In this document: positions 30,512-37,651 of the stretch, piece after piece | Layout: each line of letters begins with the position of its first letter | Numbering within the stretch: position 1 is the stretch's first letter | Assembly: GCA_905205085.1 (NCBI GenBank) | Contig: CAJLCG010000009.1 | Location: 1-39,033, forward strand | DNA: 39,033 nt | Source: an uncultured Oscillospiraceae bacterium | GTDB lineage: Bacteria > Bacillota > Clostridia > Oscillospirales > Oscillospiraceae | Reading direction: 5' to 3' | The notes under the pieces: model-generated | The model's input: only the letters and a program-made list of their open reading frames with translations | The model's database searches: none | What the model was told of the DNA's origin: nothing | Program-made: the position numbers and the translations under genes

Positions 30512-32572
30512 TCAATAATTTTCGCGGTGGATCTCAAAGAAGCTCTTGCTGTACAGGCAGGTGGGGCACACCTCCGGGGCGGCGGTGCCGACCACGATAT
30601 GGCCGCAGTTGCGGCACTCCCACACCTTGACCTCGCTCTTCTCAAACACCTGGGCGGTCTCCACGTTGCGCAGCAGAGCACGGTAGCGCTCTTCATGGCG
30701 CTTCTCAATGGCGGCCACCAGGCGGAACTTGGCGGCCAGCTCCGGGAAGCCCTCCTCCTCGGCGGTCTTGGCAAAGCCGTCATACATATCGGTCCACTCA
30801 TAGTTCTCGCCCTGGGCGGCGTGGAGCAGGTTCTCGGCGGTGCTTCCCAGGCCGCCCAGCTCCTCAAACCACAGCTTGGCGTGGGCCTTCTCATTTTCAG
30901 CGGTCTTCAGGAAGAGCTCTGCGATCTGCTCATACCCCTCCTGCTGGGCCACAGAGGAGAAGTAGGTATACTTGTTCCGGGCCTGGGACTCTCCGGCAAA
31001 GGCGGCCTCCAGATTCTTCTCCGTCTGGGTGCCGGCATACTTGCTGCCGCTCTTGGCAGGGGCAGGCTCGATCTTTTCAAAGGAGGAGGCGGGCTGCTTG
31101 CACAGAGGACAGGTGAAGTCCTGGGGCAGGCTCTCGCCCTCGTAAATATAACCGCAAACCTTACACTTCCACTGACTCATGGGTTTCTCATCCTTCCTTT
31201 TTATCATATCACTTCGGTCGTAATAGGTCGTATGAAGCATCTGCTCGGCCAGCTCGCTGAGAGGCTCGCCGTAGAAGGCCTCATAGACCGCCTTGATTTC
31301 GGGGTTCTCATGGCTGCTGCGCAGCTCCATGGATCCATCCCGCTGATACAGGGCCGCAATGCGGCTCTTGCGGGTCTCGTCGGCGTTTTTCATCAGGTCC
31401 TTGGGCTGTCCGCCGCCGCCGATGCAGCCGCCGGGGCAAGCCATGACCTCCACAAAGTGGTACTGCTTGCCGCTTTCCTTCATGTGGGCCAGGAAGCGGC
31501 GGGCGTTGGCGGTGCCGTATACGACAGCGACCTGGATCTTTAGTTCGCCAATGGTCACCTGAGCCTCCCGTACGCCCTCGTAGCCGCGCACCGGGTCCAG
31601 CTGGAGCAGAGACTGAGGCGCGCTCTGGCCGGTGAGGTATGCGTAGGCGGTGCGCAGGGCGGCCTCCATGACGCCGCCGGTATTGCCGAAAATCACGCCC
31701 GCTCCTGAGGCCTTGCCCATCAGGGAGTCATAGGCGGAGTCCTCCAGAGCGTTCCAGTCCACGCCCGCGGCCTTGGCCCACCGGGCCAGCTCCCGGGTGG
31801 TGATCACCTGGTCGGTGTCCCGCATGCCCTGGATGCCGTGGTAGTCGCCGGCGGCGTGCATCTCCTCCCGCCGGATCTCGAATTTCTTGGCGGTGCAGGG
31901 GGTCAGGGCCACGTGGACGATCTGCCGGGGGTCCAGCCCCATCTGCTTGGCAAAGTAGGTCTTGACGGTGGGGCCCTGCATTCCGATGGGGCTTTTTGCT
32001 GTAGAGAGGTGGGGCAGGAGCTCGGGGGCGTAGATCTCCGTAAAGTGCACCCAGCCGGGGCAGCAGCTGGTGAACTGGGGGAGAGGCTGGTCCTTCTGGG
32101 TGATGCGGCGGATCAGCTCGCTGGCCTCCTCCACGATGGTCAGGTCGGCGGCAAAATTGGTGTCCAGCACATAGTCCACGCCCAGGGCTCGGAGCAGGGC
32201 CACCATCTTGCCCTCCACAAAAGCGCCGGGCTCCATGCCAAATTCCTCGCCCAGAGCGGCCCGGACCGCGGGGGAGGTGCTGACTACCACCACCTTGTTG
32301 GGGTCAGCGATGGCCTGCTGTACCTGGGGACACTCGTCCCGCTCGGTGATGCTGTCCACCGGACAGACGTTGGCGCACTGTCCGCAGTAGATGCAGACCG
32401 CCTTTCCGCCGGTCTGCTCCAGGGTGTAGGTGCCGTGCACCCCCATCAGGTTGGTGCAGGCCTCTTTGCACATGCCGCACCGGATGCACTTCTCTTCCCA
32501 GCGCACAATGCTGGGGTTGTCCTCCTCAATGGGGACACGGATGGATAAGGGTAGGTGTTTCAGTTTCCTCAC
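30512..32572 (-). CDS. [FeFe] hydrogenase fused to rubredoxin-rubrerythrin-rubredoxin
   Basis: A single ~686-residue frame. Residues 1-75 hold two [4Fe-4S] sites (Cys29/32/35/39 and Cys60/63/66/70); the H-cluster domain follows with L1 TSCCPGW (168-174), L2 TPCTAKK (224-230, Thr where Met is usual) and L3 [18 protein letters not shown]. From about 465 come a rubredoxin site (CKVCGY and CPLC), a four-helix di-iron rubrerythrin ([28 protein letters not shown]) and a second rubredoxin-like site (CRNCG, CPTC). The cytoplasmic protein may pass electrons from H2 to reduce peroxide, or relieve the hydrogenase of oxidants. The start is likely the GTG at 32572 behind AAAGGA; a GTG at 32611 is the alternative. 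The junction keeps a ribosome site and ATG (31180), so separate rubrerythrin could also be made. Hydrogenase-rubrerythrin fusions are, as I recall, known in some Clostridia. Confidence 0.88.
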   Translation of the reverse strand: MRKLKHLPLSIRVPIEEDNPSIVRWEEKCIRCGMCKEACTNLMGVHGTYTLEQTGGKAVCIYCGQCANVCPVDSITERDECPQVQQAIADPNKVVVVSTSPAVRAALGEEFGMEPGAFVEGKMVALLRALGVDYVLDTNFAADLTIVEEASELIRRITQKDQPLPQFTSCCPGWVHFTEIYAPELLPHLSTAKSPIGMQGPTVKTYFAKQMGLDPRQIVHVALTPCTAKKFEIRREEMHAAGDYHGIQGMRDTDQVITTRELARWAKAAGVDWNALEDSAYDSLMGKASGAGVIFGNTGGVMEAALRTAYAYLTGQSAPQSLLQLDPVRGYEGVREAQVTIGELKIQVAVVYGTANARRFLAHMKESGKQYHFVEVMACPGGCIGGGGQPKDLMKNADETRKSRIAALYQRDGSMELRSSHENPEIKAVYEAFYGEPLSELAEQMLHTTYYDRSDMIKRKDEKPMSQWKCKVCGYIYEGESLPQDFTCPLCKQPASSFEKIEPAPAKSGSKYAGTQTEKNLEAAFAGESQARNKYTYFSSVAQQEGYEQIAELFLKTAENEKAHAKLWFEELGGLGSTAENLLHAAQGENYEWTDMYDGFAKTAEEEGFPELAAKFRLVAAIEKRHEERYRALLRNVETAQVFEKSEVKVWECRNCGHIVVGTAAPEVCPTCLYSKSFFEIHRENY

Positions 32573-32693
32573 ATTCCTTTCTGTCGAAACAGGTCCCTGC
32601 GTGTGTTCCACCGGCAGTCAGACCGCCGTGTCCGACGGTTCCCCTTCTGCTGCCCGGTGAAAGGCTTGGCATACTTGTTTGTGAAAATATATT

Positions 32694-32710
32694 TTTAGAA
32701 TGATTCTAAA
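32694..32710. promoter_or_regulatory. PerR/Fur-type palindrome at the hydrogenase-rubrerythrin start site
   Basis: A perfect 17-bp palindrome around one central base: TTTAGAAT-G-ATTCTAAA. The inner 7-1-7 form TTAGAAT-N-ATTCTAA matches the layout of PerR boxes (B. subtilis consensus TTATAAT-N-ATTATAA). It begins four bases after the -10 and so covers the transcription start, where a bound PerR would block initiation until peroxide inactivates it. Confidence 0.78.
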
Positions 32711-32713
32711 TTT

Positions 32714-32741
32714 ATTATATAAGCAGGAGAAGGGGAGTCAA
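32714..32741 (-). promoter_or_regulatory. Promoter of the hydrogenase-rubrerythrin gene
   Basis: On the minus strand: -35 TTGACT (32736-32741), 16-nt spacer, -10 TATAAT (32714-32719). It predicts a leader of about 130 nt before the GTG at 32572. Confidence 0.8.
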
Positions 32742-32802
32742 GAGGGAAACCGTTAAGAATGTTTGTTTTTGCTTTATATAACCTGTATATAGACATAAAA
32801 TG

Positions 32803-32832
32803 CAAAAGAAAGCAAAAGAAAGCAAAAGATAA
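32803..32832 (+). repeat. 10-bp tandem repeat, three copies
   Basis: GCAAAAGAAA at 32803 and 32813 and a near copy GCAAAAGATA at 32823. On the minus strand it supplies a broken T-rich tract just after the SLH-protein terminator stem; it may be only that. Confidence 0.7.
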
Positions 32833-32874
32833 CACCAGACCCCGGGGCTGCTGAGTGCAGCTCCGGGGTCTGGT
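32813..32874 (-). terminator. Terminator of the large surface-protein gene
   Basis: An 11-bp stem CCAGACCCCGG / CCGGGGTCTGG (32836-32846 with 32864-32874) with an inner GCTGC / GCAGC stem, followed on the minus strand by an interrupted T-rich stretch formed from the 10-bp repeat. Confidence 0.75.
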
Positions 32875-32906
32875 TGAAGTTGGGTACAGAAGGGATGTGT
32901 GGCTCC

Positions 32907-35900
32907 TTACCAGGTCATATAGGCCTCACAAAACTGCATGAGCATCACGGCCGCCTGGGCGCGGGTGGCCTGGCCCTGCGGAGTGAGGGTGGAGCCGTTG
33001 CCGGTGCCGGAGATGATGCCGGCGCCGCAGGCCCACTGCATGGCAGGGATGGCCCACTGGCTCAGGTCGGAGATGTCGGTGTAGGAGAGAATGTTGGTGT
33101 TCTCGCCCACGGATACGTCATAGCCCTGGTTCTTGGCAAACTGCCAGAGCATCACGGCAAACTGCTCCCGGGTGATGGGATCGTCCGTGCCGAAGGTGCC
33201 GTCGCCGTAGCCAGTGACTACGCCCTCGCTGGTGGCCCAGCGGACCGCTTCGCCATACCAGGCGGCGGGGTCCACGTCGGTGTAGTTCATGGCGTAATTG
33301 ACCACGGGGCTGCCCGCCATGCGCCAGAGGATGGTGGCGATCATGGAGCGGCTGGTGGTGACCTCGGGGCCAAAGGTGGCGGCGCTGGTGCCCGCCATCA
33401 GGCCGTGCTCGTAGACATAGCGCACCGCGTCGGCGTACCAGGCGTTCTCAGACACATCGGTGAAGGGCAGGGTGGACAGGATCTGGGTAAAGGTGGCTGT
33501 TACCGTGACCGAGGAGGCGGGCATGGTAAAGGTATACTTGTTGTCATCCTTGTGGCTCACCTTCACGGTGTCGCCGTTTTTGTCAGTGACGGTGAGGGTG
33601 TCCAGCTCATAGCCCTCGTCGGACTTGACGGTGATGGTGACGGTTTCGCCCTTCTCCGCCCGCTGGGGAGAGACCGTGACCTTGCCGTGATCGCTGCGCT
33701 CCACAATGACCAGGCTGCCGCTGACGCTGCTGCTGTTCTTCGACCAGTGGGCGTAGATGGTGACCGCCTCGTCCGGCATGGTGAAGGTGGTCTGCGCGCT
33801 GGAGGCGTCGGCAAAGCTGCCGCCTCCAGCGGAGGTCCAGCCGGTAAAGTGGTAGCCGGGTCTGGAACCTGCGTCGATAGAAACCTGCTCGCCCTCCTCG
33901 TGCGCGCCGGCGCCGGAGACGTCGGCGTAGCTGTCCACCACGGTGAGGGTGTAGCTCAGGGGGATGACCTCAATGTGGCCGTCCTCGTCCAGGCGGAAGC
34001 TGCCGCCCTCGGAATTGATCTGCTGGATAAAGGCTTCGGTCTCCAGTTCCTCCAGAGGCATACCGGTGCTGCCGGTGGTCACAACGGCGGGGATGGTGCC
34101 CTGGACACTGAGACTCTCATCGTAGTAGTTGCCGCTGAACACAGCGCCGTCGTGATTCGACACATTGGTAGTCACGGGATGTACAGTGGCATTCTGTCCC
34201 GTTGCCGACAGCTTGCCCAGGGAGATGTTTGCGGTGATGTCAACCTTGCCGTCGACACCGAATGTGCTGCCGATGCCGGCCACAGCGGCGCCTCTGTTGC
34301 TGGAGAAAACCGAGCCAGTGTTCAGGCAGCCTATGATCACGCAGTCCTCCACAGCGCTTCCATAGTAGGCTGTGCCGAGAATACCGCCCGCGTCGTCGGC
34401 ATTGGTGGCAAGGTCGCCGTTGTTGGTGCAGCAGGTGATTTTGGTAAACGTGGACGCCCGGCCGCAGATACCGCCGACGCTGACCGTACCTCCAGTACCC
34501 GCCTGGGTAATGTCCCCGTTGTTGACGCAGTGATCCAGCACCGCGCCGGTCTGAGTCTGGCCTGTGATACCGCCCGCATAGACATAGCCTGTTCCGACAG
34601 AGACGGAAATAGTTCCGTAGTTGCGGCAGTTGATGGTTTCGGTATTGGCGATCACGCCCGCTATGCCGCCGACAAAAGCTTTACTTACCGTACCGCTGAT
34701 GGTGGTGTAGGACACGCAGTTTTCCATCGTCAGGGGAGCATCATCGGGGGCATGATACATATAGCCCACCACACCGCCGATGATCTGGCCTCGCAGATTG
34801 CCGTCTTCACCCTGCACGGTGAAATCCGCGGTGCAGCCGGTCACATCGCCCTCCGTGTATCCGGCAATGGGACCGAACCAATAATTTGAAATACCGTCTG
34901 TCTTATCAACAAATTCGCCGGAGACATGGACGTCACGGATGGTTGCCGTGGTGGCGCCGAACAGGCCCAGATAGGTCTCGTTTTCAGGGGCGTTGGTTAT
35001 GCTTAGGTTGGAAATCGTGTAGTCGTTTCCGTCAAAGGTGCCGAAGAAAAGCAGATCATCAGTAAAATCAATGGGTGTCCATGTATAGCCGCTCATATCA
35101 ATGTCGGCGGTGAGCTCCACCAGCATGTCTGCGGTGTCCGTGTCCTGATAAGGGCCGTTGTTGACCTTGTCCGCAAAGTCCATCAACTCGTCCGCTGTGG
35201 AGATGGTAATGTGCTGGGGGATAGCTTCTTTCCGGGTGACAGTTACGGTATAGGTTTTCTGGGTGGTACCGTCTGGAGCGGTCACCACAATGGAGATGGG
35301 GTTCTCCCCCAAGTCCAGTGCCACATCCACGGTATAGCTGTTATCGGCGTTGGCCGCCTCGCCGTTAATGGCAACAACCGAGGAGGAGTTGGAGGGGCAG
35401 GCGGTGACCGACACAGAGGTAGTATCATTGCCCACACTGGAGGTATAGCCGGTCACAGGATTGGAAAAGCTGGGGTCCAATGTCAATGGGGAAGAATCCG
35501 CGGTGACCGTCAGGTCTTCCAGATATGCGTCGCTGCTGGCAGCGCTGCCCACGGGCTTGGCGCTGCCATTGGCTAAGGTAATGGTCTCGCCGCCCACGAC
35601 GATGCTCACGTCCTCACCAGTCTGGTTGGTGATGGTGCAGTCGGACGGGACCTGCACCGTGTTGATAGAGAAGTTTAAAAAAGTATATGTCTCGTCACCG
35701 ACAGAAAAGCCGTCGTCCAGCAGGGTGATGTCGGTATTCACATCGGTCAGGACAACATTGCACCCGGAGGATATGTTGGCAAAGGCGTTTTCATGAATCC
35801 CCGGCTTTTGCAAGGTAGCCAGTGAGACCGTCAGCGTGGCCAAATCTTCTATGTTGTCCAGAAAATAGGGGCCAATACTTTCCACCGTGTCTGGAACGGT

Positions 35901-36806
35901 AAACTCGGTGAGGTTGGTAATTTTGAACGCGCTCTCTCCAATGCTCTTCACACTGGCCATGGATATGCTGGACAGAGAGCTTGCGTAAAAGCACTGATAA
36001 CTGATAGCGGTGACCTGATCCATCTCAATGCTTTGAATGCGGGATTCTGCAAAAACGCGCTCGCCCAGCGTCGGATTACCTGCGATGGTAGCCGTCTGCA
36101 GAGCCTTTGTCTTTTGAAATGCCCCTGCACCTATCTCAGTGACGCTTTCCGGGATGGTAATACTCGTCAGGCCGGACAGTTGGAACGCACCATCTTCGAG
36201 GGTTTTCAGAGTGCTTGGTAACTCAATCTGTTCCAGGGATGTGCAGGAGATAAACGCGTCCTCGCCTATAGTTACCAGTCCCGCAGGCAGCGTAACGCTG
36301 TTCAGCTGCGTACAATAGCCAAAGGCACCCTCGCCGATTTCCTTCAAGGTGGAAGGTTCTTCAAAGGTCACGCTGGTCCACTGGGCATTCAGGAAGGCAT
36401 GATCGCCCAGGTATTCCAGCGTACTGGGCAGGATAAGCTCCCCGGCCAGACTGGTGCAGCTCTGGAACGCAGCATCGGAAATGGTCTTAAGATTGCAGTT
36501 CTCCAGGCCGTACACCGTCGTCAGCGCGGAGCACCCATCGAATGCCATTTCTCCGATGGTCTCCAGGGTGGTCGGGAGTGTGACGGTCTTCAGCGTTGTG
36601 TTGAACTGAAATACGTCTTTCTTGATTTCCGTTACGCCCTCAGGGATCACCAGATCCTCGGCGCTGCCGGTGTACTTTGTCACCGTGGTGCCAATGATGG
36701 TCATGCCATCCGGAATATCGGCCGGGTCGATGGCCAGCGCCGTCGTTGGCAGCAGGCCCAGGCACAGAGCTAGAACGCAGAGCAGACTTAGAATTCGTTT
36801 CTTCAT
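32907..36806 (-). CDS. Large multidomain surface protein: LRR, cadherin-like, GLUG, InlB repeats, SLH
   Basis: A 1299-residue exported protein. A signal peptide (cleavage after TALA, about residue 25) is followed by BspA-type leucine-rich repeats (about 30-350, units like GVTEIKKDVFQFNTTLKTVTLP), a cadherin-like beta-sandwich (about 430-540), a long GLUG-rich beta-helix-like region (about 545-930, units such as GGIAGVIAN, VGGICGRAS), one InlB-type repeat ending MPDEAVTIYAHW and a second divergent one (about 960-1110), and three SLH repeats at the C-terminus (about 1115-1299). The SLH part should anchor it to the cell wall; the repeats suggest binding of host or bacterial ligands. GGAGG precedes the ATG. 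It is monocistronic, with two hairpins in the leader. Confidence 0.92.
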   Translation of the reverse strand: MKKRILSLLCVLALCLGLLPTTALAIDPADIPDGMTIIGTTVTKYTGSAEDLVIPEGVTEIKKDVFQFNTTLKTVTLPTTLETIGEMAFDGCSALTTVYGLENCNLKTISDAAFQSCTSLAGELILPSTLEYLGDHAFLNAQWTSVTFEEPSTLKEIGEGAFGYCTQLNSVTLPAGLVTIGEDAFISCTSLEQIELPSTLKTLEDGAFQLSGLTSITIPESVTEIGAGAFQKTKALQTATIAGNPTLGERVFAESRIQSIEMDQVTAISYQCFYASSLSSISMASVKSIGESAFKITNLTEFTVPDTVESIGPYFLDNIEDLATLTVSLATLQKPGIHENAFANISSGCNVVLTDVNTDITLLDDGFSVGDETYTFLNFSINTVQVPSDCTITNQTGEDVSIVVGGETITLANGSAKPVGSAASSDAYLEDLTVTADSSPLTLDPSFSNPVTGYTSSVGNDTTSVSVTACPSNSSSVVAINGEAANADNSYTVDVALDLGENPISIVVTAPDGTTQKTYTVTVTRKEAIPQHITISTADELMDFADKVNNGPYQDTDTADMLVELTADIDMSGYTWTPIDFTDDLLFFGTFDGNDYTISNLSITNAPENETYLGLFGATTATIRDVHVSGEFVDKTDGISNYWFGPIAGYTEGDVTGCTADFTVQGEDGNLRGQIIGGVVGYMYHAPDDAPLTMENCVSYTTISGTVSKAFVGGIAGVIANTETINCRNYGTISVSVGTGYVYAGGITGQTQTGAVLDHCVNNGDITQAGTGGTVSVGGICGRASTFTKITCCTNNGDLATNADDAGGILGTAYYGSAVEDCVIIGCLNTGSVFSSNRGAAVAGIGSTFGVDGKVDITANISLGKLSATGQNATVHPVTTNVSNHDGAVFSGNYYDESLSVQGTIPAVVTTGSTGMPLEELETEAFIQQINSEGGSFRLDEDGHIEVIPLSYTLTVVDSYADVSGAGAHEEGEQVSIDAGSRPGYHFTGWTSAGGGSFADASSAQTTFTMPDEAVTIYAHWSKNSSSVSGSLVIVERSDHGKVTVSPQRAEKGETVTITVKSDEGYELDTLTVTDKNGDTVKVSHKDDNKYTFTMPASSVTVTATFTQILSTLPFTDVSENAWYADAVRYVYEHGLMAGTSAATFGPEVTTSRSMIATILWRMAGSPVVNYAMNYTDVDPAAWYGEAVRWATSEGVVTGYGDGTFGTDDPITREQFAVMLWQFAKNQGYDVSVGENTNILSYTDISDLSQWAIPAMQWACGAGIISGTGNGSTLTPQGQATRAQAAVMLMQFCEAYMTW

Positions 36807-36833
36807 ACTGGTGCCTCCATTTCTTTTGAAAGG

Positions 36834-36880
36834 TCGGCAGAGAGGAACCTCCCTGCCGAAAGAGGGCCATGGCCCTCTTT
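36834..36880 (-). promoter_or_regulatory. Twin hairpins in the leader of the surface-protein gene
   Basis: Reading along the minus-strand mRNA: a perfect 10-bp hairpin AAAGAGGGCC-AT-GGCCCTCTTT (36859-36880), then immediately TCGGCAG / CTGCCGA with an inner GAGG / CCTC stem (36834-36859), then the ribosome site. Neither is followed by a T run. They could modulate translation or stability. A TATAAT-like -10 lies upstream at 36896-36901 (minus strand) without a clear -35. Confidence 0.6.
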
Positions 36881-36934
36881 CAATCTGTTTCTACAATTAT
36901 AGATGTAATTTTACCACACTTTTCCACAATGCGC

Positions 36935-36990
36935 TATTACCCGTTTAAACCCCTAAAACGGGTAATACCCCCGGACATCTCCGGGGGTAT
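36935..36990. repeat. Two overlapping hairpins upstream of the surface-protein promoter
   Basis: A 12-bp stem TATTACCCGTTT / AAACGGGTAATA (36935-36946 with 36956-36967) shares three bases with an 11-bp stem ATACCCCCGGA / TCCGGGGGTAT (36965-36975 with 36980-36990). No T tract follows on either strand. The rest of the 36807-37060 gap shows no gene. Confidence 0.65.
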
Positions 36991-37060
36991 GGTGTCATAA
37001 AAGCAAGCGGTTGTCATTTGGAAAGGAGGGACAGCAGCATGGGCCCGCTGTGACGGATAT

Positions 37061-37096
37061 AAAAAATCGGAGCAAGCGATATAACGCTTGCTCCGA
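37061..37096 (-). terminator. Terminator of the tRNA gene
   Basis: A 12-bp stem TCGGAGCAAGCG / CGCTTGCTCCGA (37067-37078 with 37085-37096), followed on the minus strand by six T (37061-37066), directly after the tRNA 3' end. Confidence 0.9.
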
Positions 37097-37098
37097 CG

Positions 37099-37174
37099 TG
37101 GTGGACCTGATGGGATTCGAACCCACGACCTCTCGGATGCGAACCGAACGCGCTCCCAACTGCGCTACAGGCCC
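37099..37174 (-). tRNA. tRNA-Ala (anticodon CGC)
   Basis: A complete 76-nt cloverleaf with encoded CCA. The acceptor stem GGGCCTG / CAGGTCC contains the G3-U70 wobble pair that marks alanine tRNA; the anticodon stem TTCGG / CCGAG encloses loop TTCGCAT with anticodon CGC, reading GCG codons. The T arm has GGTTCGAATCC. It has its own terminator. Confidence 0.95.
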
Positions 37175-37274
37175 AAATATTCAATTCAGCTTTTGTATTA
37201 TACCAGATTTTTAAAAAATGTAAAGCCTAATTTTGAAGATATCTCTGAGTTGGGGGTAGATTTGGAAAAATAGG

Positions 37275-37303
37275 TTGCCATTTTGGGGGAAGTATAGTAA
37301 AAT
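37275..37303 (+). promoter_or_regulatory. Promoter of the SRP RNA gene
   Basis: -35 TTGCCA (37275-37280), 17-nt spacer, -10 TAAAAT (37298-37303), about 20 bases before the first paired base of the RNA. Confidence 0.75.
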
Positions 37304-37324
37304 ACAGTCTAGCTTGTTTTGCAC

Positions 37325-37623
37325 TTCGGCGCAAAGCAAGGCCGCACTAGTTGGGGAGATAGCGGTGCCCTGTACCTGCAACCCGCTACAGCAGGGATGA
37401 ATCCCGGCCCCCGGACGTGTGATGTGTCGTCTGACCTGGAAAAGCAGTGATGATAGACCGGTCCCGCGCAACGTGGCCCCGTGAACCGTGTCAGGCGGGG
37501 AACCGAGCAGCACTAAGCGGCAAGCCGCGTGTGCCGTGGGGTTACTGTTCTTGAGCCGGCTGTCCAGGTAACGGACATACCGCACGCTTCAAAGGCCGGT
37601 GTGCGGCCTTGCTTTTCGCCGAA
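37325..37623 (+). ncRNA. ffs: Signal recognition particle RNA, long Bacillota type
   Basis: A ~300-nt RNA. Its ends pair (TTCGGCG and GCAAGGCCGCAC at the start with GTGCGGCCTTGC and CGCCGAA at the end). The Alu domain is seen as GATAGCGGTGCCCTGTACC and GCAACCCGCTA; the conserved S-domain core is GTGTCAGGCGGGGAACCGAG followed by CAGCA, the Ffh-binding loop. A T run (37625-37636) ends it. Its place directly before dnaX is the usual order in Bacillota. It forms the particle that targets membrane and secreted proteins. Confidence 0.93.
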
Positions 37624-37651
37624 GTTTTCTTTTTTTCGAGGTGATTGGAAC

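Noticed and set aside
32803..32832. Short tandem repeat as a possible CRISPR-like or phase-variable array
   Set aside because: Three 10-bp units without spacers, outside any reading frame, explained as the T-rich tail of a terminator.
32874..34889. 671-residue plus-strand open frame
   Set aside because: It is an antisense shadow of the SLH surface protein, whose domains are unmistakable on the minus strand.
37211..37585. 124-residue minus-strand open frame
   Set aside because: It is antisense to the SRP RNA, whose conserved Alu and S-domain sequences are clear.
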